From Azospirillum doebereinerae (GTDB taxonomy: Bacteria > Pseudomonadota > Alphaproteobacteria > Azospirillales > Azospirillaceae), in the NCBI RefSeq assembly GCF_003989665.1, contig NZ_RZIJ01000012.1:124001-188000 (forward strand): 64,000 bases of DNA, read 5' to 3'. Position 1 is the stretch's first letter. Every line of letters starts with the position of its first letter. Positions 55,498-63,364 of the stretch are shown piece after piece. The notes under the pieces were generated by a model. That model worked only from the letters and a program-made list of their open reading frames with translations. It searched no databases and was not told the DNA's origin. The position numbers and the translations under genes are program-made.

Positions 55498-57975
55498 ATG
55501 GCGATGTTCGATGAAGCGGCGCGTTCGGTCGGGGGACCGCGAAGCCAGTGGAGGCCGGCGCTTTCGGCGGTCCTGTTGACGACGACCATGCTGTGCGCGG
55601 TGCCGGCGACGGTCTCGGCGGCCCAGCCCGCCGACAGCCAGCCGGTGGCGCAGGCGGCCGGAACCGTCAGCTTTGCCATTCCCGCCGGGCCGCTGTCGGG
55701 CGCGCTCGCCGCCTTCGGACAGGCCAGCGGCCTCCAGATCCTGTACGCCGCCGAGATGGCGCGCGGCGTAGCCTCGCCCGGCGTGACCGGCACCCTGACC
55801 CACCGCGAGGCGCTGATCCGCCTGCTGTCGGGCACGGGGCTGACCGCGCGCTTCGTGGACGGGGGCACCGTGACCCTGGAAAAGCCGGTGGCGGCGGGCG
55901 CCACGGTGCTCGACCCGGTGACGGTGCAAGGCTCCAGCAGCCGTGACGCCGGCCGCACCGAGGGCACCGGCTCCTACGCCGCCAGCACGACCGCCAGCGC
56001 CACCAAGCTGACCCTGACGCCGCGCGAGACGCCGCAGTCGGTCAGCGTCATGACCCGCCAGCGCATGGAGGACCAGGGCCTGAACGAGATCCGCGACGTG
56101 CTCGACCAGACGGTCGGCGTGACGCGGATGCAGTCCGGCGCGCTCGGCAGCGACGGATCCGAAATCTACGCGCGCGGCTTCGAGGTCAAGAACTTCCAGG
56201 TCAACGGCACGCCGCGCTCAACCGTGTACGGCTTCGGCGACTCCATCTCCGACATGGCGGTGTTCGACCGCGTCGAGGTGGTGCGCGGGGCGTCGGGCCT
56301 GATGAACGGGGTCGGCGACCCCTCCGCCTCGGTCAACCTCGTCCGCAAGCGTCCGACCTCCACCGTCCAGGGCACCATCGAGGGGCAGGTCGGTTCCTGG
56401 GACCGCTACCGCGGCGAGGCCGATCTGTCCGGCCCGCTGGTCGAGAACGGCCGTCTGCGCGGCCGCGTCGTCGGCGCCTACCAGGACAACGACACCTTCA
56501 TCGACCGCCTGCACGAGCGCAAGAAGGTGCTCTACGGCGTGCTGGAAGCCGACCTCACCGAGGATACGACCTGGACGGTCGGGGTGGAGTACCAGAAGCA
56601 CAAGTCCGACGAGGCCTCGCGTGCCGGCTTTCCGCTGTTCTACGCGGACGGGACGAAGACCGATTTCTCCCGCTCCTACAACAGCGGCGCCAACTGGGCG
56701 TATTTCATGCACGACAACCTGACCGTCTTCAGCGAGCTGAAGCACCGCTTCGGCGACGGCTGGACGGCGACGCTGAACGTCGAGCACAGCAACCGCGAGT
56801 ATGACGGGTTGATGGGCTACGGCGTGCGCGGCAGCCTGAACCGCGACGGCACCGGCATGGGCATCTGGCCCGGCCGCTGGAACTCGAACCTGCAGCAGAC
56901 CTCGGTCAGCGCCGACGTGACCGGCCCGTTCGAGCTGTTCGGGCGGCGCCACGAGGTGATGGCCGGCGTCAGCGGCTATTACGCCAAGCGCAGCGGGCTG
57001 GACTACCCGCTCTGGTACCTGACCGGCTACAACTACAACATTCCCAATTACTTCACCTGGAACGGCAACATCGCCCAGCCGACACTGAACCCGACCGGCT
57101 GGTCGCAGACCAACGAACGCCAGATGGCCGCCTACGCCGCGACCCGGCTGAAGCCGACCGACGACCTGTCCGTCATCCTGGGCAGCCGCGTCAGCCGCTG
57201 GGAGCAGAGCGAGGAGACCCACGCCAATGGCGTGGCGGGGACCTTCAAGAAACGCTCGAAGAACGGGGTGGTCACGCCCTACGCCGGCGCCGTCTACGAC
57301 CTGAGCGACATCTGGTCGGTCTACGGCAGCTACACCAGCATCTTCAAGCCGCAGGACTACAAGGACGTCAGCGGCCAAACCCTCGACCCGATCGACGGCG
57401 ACGCCTACGAGGCCGGCGTCAAGGCCGAGTTCTTCGGCGGCCGGATGAACGCCAGCGCGGCGGTGTTCCTGATCCAGCAGGACAATCTGGCGGTCATCGA
57501 CACCGGCCGCTTCACCCCCGACGGCGGGCAGGCCTACAAGGCCGCCAAGGGCGCCAAGAGCAAGGGCTTCGAGCTGGAGGTGTCCGGCGAGGTTCTGGAG
57601 GGCTGGCAGATCGGCGGCGGCTACAGCCACACCAAGGTCAAGGACGCCAGCGGCCAGCAACTGCTGACCTACGTGCCGAAGGATTCGTTCAAGCTGTTCA
57701 CCACCTACCGCCTGCCGGGCGCGCTCGACCGCCTGACCCTCGGCGGCAACGTCAAGTGGGACGGCGGCATCCACAACGGCACCGGCCGCACCCGTTACGA
57801 ACAGGACGGCTACGCCGTGGTCGACCTGATGGCGCGCTATCAGGTCACCGAGAAGGTGGCGGCCACGCTGAACCTCAACAACCTGTTCGACAAGAAGTAC
57901 CTGACCAGCATCCAGAACAACGGCTACTACGGCGAACCGCGCAACGTCCTGCTGTCCCTCAAGGCCAGCTGGTAA
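55498..57975 (+). CDS. TonB-dependent ferric-siderophore receptor with signalling domain
   Basis: An 825-residue outer-membrane receptor. After a signal segment (ALSAVLLTTTMLCAVPATVS) comes an STN signalling domain (about 58-110, AIPAGPLSGALAAFGQASGL), then a TonB box and plug region (PQSVSVMTRQRMEDQGLNEI). The 22-strand-type barrel ends in LSLKASW with an aromatic last residue. It imports a ferric siderophore (FhuE/FpvA class) with TonB energy and reports binding to FecR. No biosynthesis gene for the siderophore lies in the window, so it may be a xenosiderophore. Confidence 0.95.
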   Translation: MAMFDEAARSVGGPRSQWRPALSAVLLTTTMLCAVPATVSAAQPADSQPVAQAAGTVSFAIPAGPLSGALAAFGQASGLQILYAAEMARGVASPGVTGTLTHREALIRLLSGTGLTARFVDGGTVTLEKPVAAGATVLDPVTVQGSSSRDAGRTEGTGSYAASTTASATKLTLTPRETPQSVSVMTRQRMEDQGLNEIRDVLDQTVGVTRMQSGALGSDGSEIYARGFEVKNFQVNGTPRSTVYGFGDSISDMAVFDRVEVVRGASGLMNGVGDPSASVNLVRKRPTSTVQGTIEGQVGSWDRYRGEADLSGPLVENGRLRGRVVGAYQDNDTFIDRLHERKKVLYGVLEADLTEDTTWTVGVEYQKHKSDEASRAGFPLFYADGTKTDFSRSYNSGANWAYFMHDNLTVFSELKHRFGDGWTATLNVEHSNREYDGLMGYGVRGSLNRDGTGMGIWPGRWNSNLQQTSVSADVTGPFELFGRRHEVMAGVSGYYAKRSGLDYPLWYLTGYNYNIPNYFTWNGNIAQPTLNPTGWSQTNERQMAAYAATRLKPTDDLSVILGSRVSRWEQSEETHANGVAGTFKKRSKNGVVTPYAGAVYDLSDIWSVYGSYTSIFKPQDYKDVSGQTLDPIDGDAYEAGVKAEFFGGRMNASAAVFLIQQDNLAVIDTGRFTPDGGQAYKAAKGAKSKGFELEVSGEVLEGWQIGGGYSHTKVKDASGQQLLTYVPKDSFKLFTTYRLPGALDRLTLGGNVKWDGGIHNGTGRTRYEQDGYAVVDLMARYQVTEKVAATLNLNNLFDKKYLTSIQNNGYYGEPRNVLLSLKASW

Positions 57976-57998
57976 GGGAGTTCCGCAAGCGGACCGGG

Positions 57999-58029
57999 AG
58001 CCCCCTCTCCCCCTTGCGGGAGAGGGGCT
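57999..58029. repeat. Short palindrome after the TonB receptor
   Basis: AGCCCCCTCTCCC and GGGAGAGGGGCT form a near-perfect stem around a CCTTGC loop. It looks like a single arm of the larger palindromic repeats and can act as a terminator for the receptor gene and the convergent tetR-like gene. Confidence 0.75.
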
Positions 58030-58072
58030 TGACGGAGATCTTGTTCTTTCCCACGCCCCACCGGGGGCACGA

Positions 58073-58795
58073 TCAGACGCCTCCCGCCACCGTCTGCCGC
58101 AAACCGATGGCGGCCTCGACGAAACCCATCACCGACTGGGCGTAGCGTTCCGGCGTCACGCCGCGCCGGGCGTATTTGCCACGCTTCACGTACCAGTCCT
58201 GCAACAGCGGCTTGATCAGCGCCGCCGTCATCTCCACGTCCGGCACCGTGAACAGGCCGCGCCGCACGCCGTCGGCCAGCGCGTCCGCCATCAGCCGCTC
58301 GGTCGCCAGCTCGCTGGTCACGGCGAGGTCGCGGCCCTCCTTGGAGAACGCCTTGGCCTCCATGTAGGCGAAGACGAACCACGGGTGCATCGTCTCGGTC
58401 AGGTAGAGGTGCGTCTCCAGCAGCCAGCGCAGCCGGCCGACCGGGTCCTCGACCAGCTCCTCCGGCGGGTGGCCCAGCACCTCCTCCACGACGCCGACGA
58501 CCTGCCCCAGGATCATCATCAGCAGCGTGTCCTTGCCGTCGAAATAGGCGTAGAGCGCCCCCATGCTCAACCCCGACTGCTCGGCCAGATCGCGCAGGCT
58601 CATCGAATGGAAGCCCTTGCGGTTGGCCAGCGTCAGCGTCGTGTCGACGATGCGCGCCAGATTGGCGATGGCGACCGCCGGCTTCTTCACCCGGATGGTC
58701 GCGGCGTGGCGCTCCAGGATGCGGGCGCAGAGCGCCTCCATCGACAGATCGACGCGTGACTGGAACTCTTGCAAACCGCCCATCGAACCGCCCAT
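58073..58795 (-). CDS. TetR-family transcriptional regulator
   Basis: A 240-residue regulator with an N-terminal HTH (LTLANRKGFHSMSLRDLAEQ, then SGLSMGALYAYFDGKDTLLM) and a helical ligand domain. ATG 58795 follows AAGGAAGGGCGC; an upstream start at 58897 is unlikely. It is divergent from the SDR / acyl-CoA dehydrogenase operon with a 128-base gap, so it probably represses that operon and responds to an acyl-CoA or related ligand. Confidence 0.92.
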   Translation of the reverse strand: MGGSMGGLQEFQSRVDLSMEALCARILERHAATIRVKKPAVAIANLARIVDTTLTLANRKGFHSMSLRDLAEQSGLSMGALYAYFDGKDTLLMMILGQVVGVVEEVLGHPPEELVEDPVGRLRWLLETHLYLTETMHPWFVFAYMEAKAFSKEGRDLAVTSELATERLMADALADGVRRGLFTVPDVEMTAALIKPLLQDWYVKRGKYARRGVTPERYAQSVMGFVEAAIGLRQTVAGGV

Positions 58796-58923
58796 GCGCC
58801 CTTCCTTGCAAAAAGCTCCGTAGCACGAATCATCGTTGTGCGCGAGACCGCTCGGCTGTATATATCGAGCGTTCGCTCGTTTTTTGTTCCGCGTCAAGCG
58901 GACGCCTTTCCAGGGGAGGACGC

Positions 58924-59691
58924 ATGAGCGCCAGCATGGACATCACGGGCCGGTCGGCACTGGTCACCGGCGCGTCCGGGGGGCTGGGCCGCCATTTCGC
59001 CATCACGCTGGCGAAGGCCGGCGTCCGCGTGGCGCTGGCCGCCCGCCGGGCCGACGCGCTGGCCGAGACCAAGGCCACCATCGAGGCGGCCGGTGGCAGC
59101 GCCGTCGCCGTGGCGATGGACGTCACCGACACCGCCTCGGTGCAGAACGCGGTGGCGGAGGCGGCGGACGCGCTGGGCGGGATCGACATCCTGGTCAACA
59201 ACGCCGGGATCACCGTCAGCCGCTCCTTCCTCGACATGGACGATGAGGACTGGGACCGGGTCATCGACACCAACCTGACCGGCTGCGCGCGGGTCGCCCG
59301 CGCGGTGGCGCGGCGCATGCGCGACGGCGGCAAGGGCGGCAGCATCGTCAACATCGCCTCGATCCTGGGGATCCGCGTCGCCGGCGGCATCTCCTCCTAC
59401 GTCTCCTCCAAGGGCGGGCTGGTCCACATGACCAAGGTCGTCGCGCTGGAGTTGGCCCGCCACAACATCCGGGTCAACGCGCTGTGCCCCGGCTATCTGG
59501 AAACCGACCTCAACCAGGATTTCTTCGCGTCCGACGCCGGGAAGGCGCTGATCAAGCGCATCCCGCAGCGGCGGCTGGGCCAGTTGCACGAGTTGGACGG
59601 ACCGCTGCTGCTGCTGGCGTCCGACGCCGGCTCCTACATGACCGGGTCGGTGCTCGCCGTCGACGGCGGCCATCTGGTTTCCTCGCTCTAG
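58924..59691 (+). CDS. Short-chain dehydrogenase/reductase
   Basis: A 255-residue classical SDR: NAD(P)-binding TGASGGLG near residues 15-22, NNAG (ILVNNAGITVSRSF), catalytic Ser in NIASILG and YxxxK as YVSSK, with GYLETDLN after it. It oxidises or reduces a hydroxyl/keto group. First in the operon, it could handle a hydroxyacyl-CoA or hydroxy acid. ATG 58924 follows AGGGGAGGACGC. The acyl-CoA dehydrogenase starts 19 bases downstream. Confidence 0.93.
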   Translation: MSASMDITGRSALVTGASGGLGRHFAITLAKAGVRVALAARRADALAETKATIEAAGGSAVAVAMDVTDTASVQNAVAEAADALGGIDILVNNAGITVSRSFLDMDDEDWDRVIDTNLTGCARVARAVARRMRDGGKGGSIVNIASILGIRVAGGISSYVSSKGGLVHMTKVVALELARHNIRVNALCPGYLETDLNQDFFASDAGKALIKRIPQRRLGQLHELDGPLLLLASDAGSYMTGSVLAVDGGHLVSSL

Positions 59692-59710
59692 CCGCAAGGA
59701 TACGCATTCC

Positions 59711-60907
59711 ATGGACTTCACGCTGCCGCCCGAACTCGAAGACTACCGCCGCCGCGTCCGCGCCTTCGTCGAGCAGGAGATCCTGCCCGTCGAGGCCGAC
59801 CGCGCCAACTGGGACGAGCACGAGAACATCGCCGAGGCCCCGCTGGAGGCCCTGCGCGCCAAGGTCAAGGCCGCCGGGCTGTGGGCGGTGTCGATGCCCA
59901 AGGAGCGCGGCGGCCAGGGCCTGCCTCTGGTCGGCGTCGCCGCCTGCTACGAGGAGATGAACCGCTCGATCTTCGGGCCGGTCTGCTTCAACGGCTCGGC
60001 GCCCGACGACGGCAACATGCGCGTGCTCAACATGGTCGGCACCGAGGCGCAGAAGGAGCGCTGGCTGCAGCCGATCATCGACGGCAAGGTGCGCAGCGCC
60101 TTCGCGATGACCGAGCCCAACCCCGGCAGCGGCTCCGACCCCGGCATGATGAGGACGAAAGCGGAGCGCAAGGGCGACCGCTGGGTGATCACCGGCCGCA
60201 AGTGGTTCATCACCGGCGCCGACGCCGCCCAGCACTTCATCCTGATGGCGCGGACCTCCGACGACACGCGCAAGGGGCTGACCGCCTTCCTGTTCGACAA
60301 GGACCAGCCGGGCTGGCGCATCGAGCGCCGCATCCCGATCATGGGGCCGGAGGAGCATGGCGGCCACTGCGAACTGATCTTCGACGGGCTGGAGATCCCC
60401 GACGAGAACGTGTTGATGAAGGTCGGCGACGGGCTGAAGGTCACGCAGATCCGGCTCGGCCCGGCGCGGCTGACCCACTGCATGCGCTGGACGGGCCTCG
60501 CCAAGCGCAGCCTGGAGATCGCCGGCGCCTACGTGAAGGAGCGCGAGAGCTTCGGCATCCCGCTGGCCGAGCACGAGGGCGTGCAGTGGATGCTGGGCGA
60601 GGCGGCGATGCAGATCGAGATCGGCCGCCTGCTGACCATGAAGGCGGCGCACGCGCTCGACCACGGCAGCTTCGCCCGCAAGGAGGTCTCGATGGCCAAG
60701 GTGCAGGTCGCCGACACGCTGTTCAAGGCGGTGGACACGGCGATCCAGCTCTGCGGGGCGCGCGGCTATTCCAAGGACACGGTGCTGGAGTGGATCTACC
60801 GCTACGCCCGTCAGGCCAAGCTGGTCGACGGCGCGTCGGAGGTCCACAAGATGGTGCTGAGCCGCAGCTATCTGGCCGAGGGCGACGATTTCTGGAGCTG
60901 GGCGTGA
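59711..60907 (+). CDS. Acyl-CoA dehydrogenase of the ACAD10/11-LvaC type
   Basis: A 398-residue flavoprotein with ACAD domains: N-terminal helical part, FAMTEPNPGSGSDPGMMRT for FAD/substrate, and a C-terminal LCGARGYSKDTVLEWIYRYA. The residue normally Glu in YEGT is replaced: the motif reads LVDGASEVHK, like the LADGPDEVH seen in ACAD10/11. In that group the enzyme works on a 4-phosphoacyl-CoA and eliminates phosphate. The next gene encodes a kinase and overlaps by 4 bases (GTGA). Electrons would go to ETF and ETF-QO. Confidence 0.92.
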   Translation: MDFTLPPELEDYRRRVRAFVEQEILPVEADRANWDEHENIAEAPLEALRAKVKAAGLWAVSMPKERGGQGLPLVGVAACYEEMNRSIFGPVCFNGSAPDDGNMRVLNMVGTEAQKERWLQPIIDGKVRSAFAMTEPNPGSGSDPGMMRTKAERKGDRWVITGRKWFITGADAAQHFILMARTSDDTRKGLTAFLFDKDQPGWRIERRIPIMGPEEHGGHCELIFDGLEIPDENVLMKVGDGLKVTQIRLGPARLTHCMRWTGLAKRSLEIAGAYVKERESFGIPLAEHEGVQWMLGEAAMQIEIGRLLTMKAAHALDHGSFARKEVSMAKVQVADTLFKAVDTAIQLCGARGYSKDTVLEWIYRYARQAKLVDGASEVHKMVLSRSYLAEGDDFWSWA

Positions 60908-61950
60908 GCGGCGCGCCCTTCCTCGACGCGGACCGCAAGGCCGCGCTGGAGGCGTGGTTGACGGCGCAAGCCGGCGCGCGCCGCGTGACCGTGACCGACG
61001 ACGGGCGCCTCAGCGGCGGGGCGATCTCGCTGAACCTCGGCGTGACCCTGGAGATCGACGGCGGGCCGCTCGACGGCACTCACGCGGCGGTGCTGCGCAC
61101 CGGCTCGGCCTCGGGCGTCTCGGCCAGCCTGGACAAGGCGGAGGAGGCCGCCGTCCTGCGGCTGGCCTTCGCCACCGGGGCGACGGTGCCGGAGCCGCTG
61201 TTCATCGGCGCCGATCCGGCGCTGCTCGGCGCGCCCTTCTACATCATGCGCCGGGCGCGCGGCGTCGCCGCCGGTTTCCGGGTGGTCAAGACCGAGGCGC
61301 CGCAGCGCGAGCTGGCGCGTGAACTCGGCCGGCAGCTCGGCCGCATCCATCAGGTGCGGCCGGGGGCGCCGGGGCTGGAGTTCCTGCCCCTGCCCGCCCC
61401 CAGCGCGGCGATGCAATGCGTGAACGACTACCGGGGCTGGATGGGCCGCTTCGCCGACACCGACCCGGTGCTGGCCTATGGCTTGCGCTGGTTGACGGTC
61501 AACGCGCCGGAGCCGGGCGAATTGGTGCTGTGCCACCGCGACTACCGCACCGGCAACTACATGGTCGAGAACGGCGAACTGACCGCCATCATCGACTGGG
61601 AGTTCGCCGGCTGGTCCGACCCGATGGAGGACCTCGCCTGGTTCTGCGCCGCCTGCTGGCGCTTCGGCCGCTACGACCGCGAGGCCGGCGGCATCGCCGA
61701 CCGCGCCGACCTCTACGCCGGTTATGAAGAGACCGCCGGACGCACGGTGGACGAGCGCGCGGTCGCCTATTGGGAGACGGCGGGCTACCTGCGCTGGGCC
61801 ACCGTGGCGCTCCAGCAGGGCATGCGCCACAGCTCGGGCACCGAACCGTCGCTGGAGCTGGCGCTGACCGGGCGAATGCTGCCGGAAATCGAACTCGACC
61901 TGCTGCGGCACCTCGACGCCGTGGCCGGGATGTGGGGGGCCAAGCCATGA
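60904..61950 (+). CDS. APH-type kinase, LvaA-like
   Basis: A 348-residue aminoglycoside-phosphotransferase-fold kinase from a GTG start. The catalytic loop is LCHRDYRTGNYMVENG and the metal Asp sits in IIDWEFAGWSDPMEDLAWF. By operon position it would phosphorylate a 4-hydroxyacyl-CoA, as LvaA does in Pseudomonas levulinate catabolism and as the ACAD10/11 kinase domain does in animals. It overlaps both neighbours by 4 bases. The substrate is inferred from context. Confidence 0.9.
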   Translation: MSGAPFLDADRKAALEAWLTAQAGARRVTVTDDGRLSGGAISLNLGVTLEIDGGPLDGTHAAVLRTGSASGVSASLDKAEEAAVLRLAFATGATVPEPLFIGADPALLGAPFYIMRRARGVAAGFRVVKTEAPQRELARELGRQLGRIHQVRPGAPGLEFLPLPAPSAAMQCVNDYRGWMGRFADTDPVLAYGLRWLTVNAPEPGELVLCHRDYRTGNYMVENGELTAIIDWEFAGWSDPMEDLAWFCAACWRFGRYDREAGGIADRADLYAGYEETAGRTVDERAVAYWETAGYLRWATVALQQGMRHSSGTEPSLELALTGRMLPEIELDLLRHLDAVAGMWGAKP

Positions 61951-62315
61951 TCAACGACGAACCCGACGCCCGCGACCTCGTCGCCATCGCGTTGCGGAGC
62001 TTCCGCGAGACGATCCTGCCGCTGGTCCCGGCGGAACAGCGCTTCACCGCCCTGATGATCGCCAACGCGCTGGCGACCGCCGAGCGGGAACTGGCCGCCG
62101 GCGCCTCGGCCGAACCGGCGCTGGCCGCCGCCGTCGGCGGACTGCTGGGCGAGACCGGCGATCTCTCCACCTTGGCCCCGCGCCTGTGCGCCGCCATCGG
62201 AGAAGGCCGCTTCGACGACGACGAACCGCAGGCGGCGCTGCGCCGGGTGCTGTTCGACCTGACCCGCGCACGGATGGCCGTGTCCAACCCGAAGCTGCTG
62301 GCGGCCGGGCGATGA
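61947..62315 (+). CDS. DUF6285 small protein, LvaB-like
   Basis: A 122-residue helical protein with LVAIALRSFRETILPLVP and FTALMIANALATAERELAAG, the pattern of DUF6285. Such proteins sit next to APH-type kinases and acyl-CoA dehydrogenases. From memory, LvaB of Pseudomonas, needed for LvaA activity, is of this type. It probably forms a complex with the kinase. Start and stop overlap both neighbours (ATGA). Confidence 0.85.
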   Translation: MINDEPDARDLVAIALRSFRETILPLVPAEQRFTALMIANALATAERELAAGASAEPALAAAVGGLLGETGDLSTLAPRLCAAIGEGRFDDDEPQAALRRVLFDLTRARMAVSNPKLLAAGR

Positions 62316-63040
62316 GCGCCGTCCCTCCCCCCTTCACGCCCCTGGCCGGCACGGTGGCGCGCCGCCGCCTCTACCTGATGCGCCACGGCCACGTCGCCTA
62401 TTACGACGCCGAGGGCCGTCCGCTGAATCCGAAGTTGGCGGAGCTGACCGAACGCGGCCGGGAGGAGGCCCGCGCGGTCGGCGAGTTGCTCGCCGGGGTG
62501 CCGCTCGACCGGGTGGTCTGCTCCGGCCTCGCCCGCACGCGGCAGACCGCCGAGCTGGCGCTCGCCGGGCGCGGCCTGACGGTGGAGGACGATCCGGCCT
62601 TCCTGGAGATCCGTGCCGGGCGGCTGTCGACGATCCCGCGCGCGGAGCGTGAGGCCGCCTATGTCTACGGCTTCGAGGGGGCCGGGGCCGAGGGGGCCAG
62701 CTTCGCCGGGGGCGACGGCTTCGCGGCCGTGCGCGACCGGGTGTTTGCGGGCATCGAGCGGCTGGTGCTGGAGCCCGGCTGGACGCATCTCGCGCTGTTC
62801 GCCCATGACGGGGTGAACCGCATGCTGATGGCCTGGGCCTGCGGGGCCGGGCTGGGCGCCCTGGCGGCGTTCGAGCAGGATTACGGCTGCGTCAACATCC
62901 TGGACGTCGACGTGGCGGACGGGCGGATCCTCCGCCGCTTCATCCGCGCCGTGAACATCACGCCTAGCAATCCTGCCAAGAACGGCCTGCACGAGACCAG
63001 CCTGGAAATCGCCTTCCGGCCCGTGCTGACGCTGGACTAG
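62312..63040 (+). CDS. Histidine phosphatase (phosphoglycerate-mutase-like)
   Basis: A 242-residue protein with the catalytic YLMRHGHV near residues 21-28, a second Arg in GLARTRQTAEL and the late His in LFAHDGVNRML. It belongs to the branch 1 histidine phosphatases, which remove phosphate from small molecules. The ATG overlaps the DUF6285 stop, so it is made with the kinase. It might clear a phosphorylated intermediate or a dead-end product; this is inference. Confidence 0.9.
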   Translation: MSAVPPPFTPLAGTVARRRLYLMRHGHVAYYDAEGRPLNPKLAELTERGREEARAVGELLAGVPLDRVVCSGLARTRQTAELALAGRGLTVEDDPAFLEIRAGRLSTIPRAEREAAYVYGFEGAGAEGASFAGGDGFAAVRDRVFAGIERLVLEPGWTHLALFAHDGVNRMLMAWACGAGLGALAAFEQDYGCVNILDVDVADGRILRRFIRAVNITPSNPAKNGLHETSLEIAFRPVLTLD

Positions 63041-63052
63041 TTCGGAGGGCGC

Positions 63053-63165
63053 TTGCCCCCTCCCTAACCCTCCCCCGCCTGCGGCGGGAGAGGGAACTCC
63101 GCCGAACGTTGGCAAGCCTCCTGCCCCCTCTCCCGCGAAGCGGGGGAGGGATGGGGAGGGGGCAA
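63053..63165. repeat. Intergenic palindromic repeat (REP/BIME-like), member 4
   Basis: A 113-base element with outer arms TTGCCCCCTCCC and GGGAGGGGGCAA, inner arms CCCCCGCCTGCGGCGGGAG and CTCCCGCGAAGCGGGGG, and core CTCCGCCGAACGTTGGCAAG. It is the closest relative of member 3, in opposite orientation. Unlike the others it precedes a small same-strand gene. Confidence 0.88.
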
Positions 63166-63202
63166 CCCGCCCGACCACTTCCCCACAACCAAGGAAACCA
63201 CC

Positions 63203-63364
63203 ATGCTGACCTTCGACGACTGCGTCGCCCTGTCCGACGCCGAGGCCCCTGACGCCGAACTCCACGCCCTCGACACCCACACCGCGTTCCGCGTGATGGC
63301 CGGGCAGCCGGCCCCCGAACAGCCGCGCCGCCCTACAGCGCCTTCGCCTGATCGCGCAGCATGA
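63203..63364 (+). CDS. Small hypothetical protein, 53 residues
   Basis: ATG 63203 follows AAGGAAACCACC, a strong ribosome site. The product starts MLTFDDCVALSDAEAPDAEL and ends in a Pro/Arg-rich tail. Its start resembles short alphaproteobacterial proteins beginning LTFDDCxAL. The last 32 bases overlap the end of the convergent acyl-CoA synthetase gene, so the tail may be a truncation. Function unknown. Confidence 0.5.
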   Translation: MLTFDDCVALSDAEAPDAELHALDTHTAFRVMAGQPAPEQPRRPTAPSPDRAA

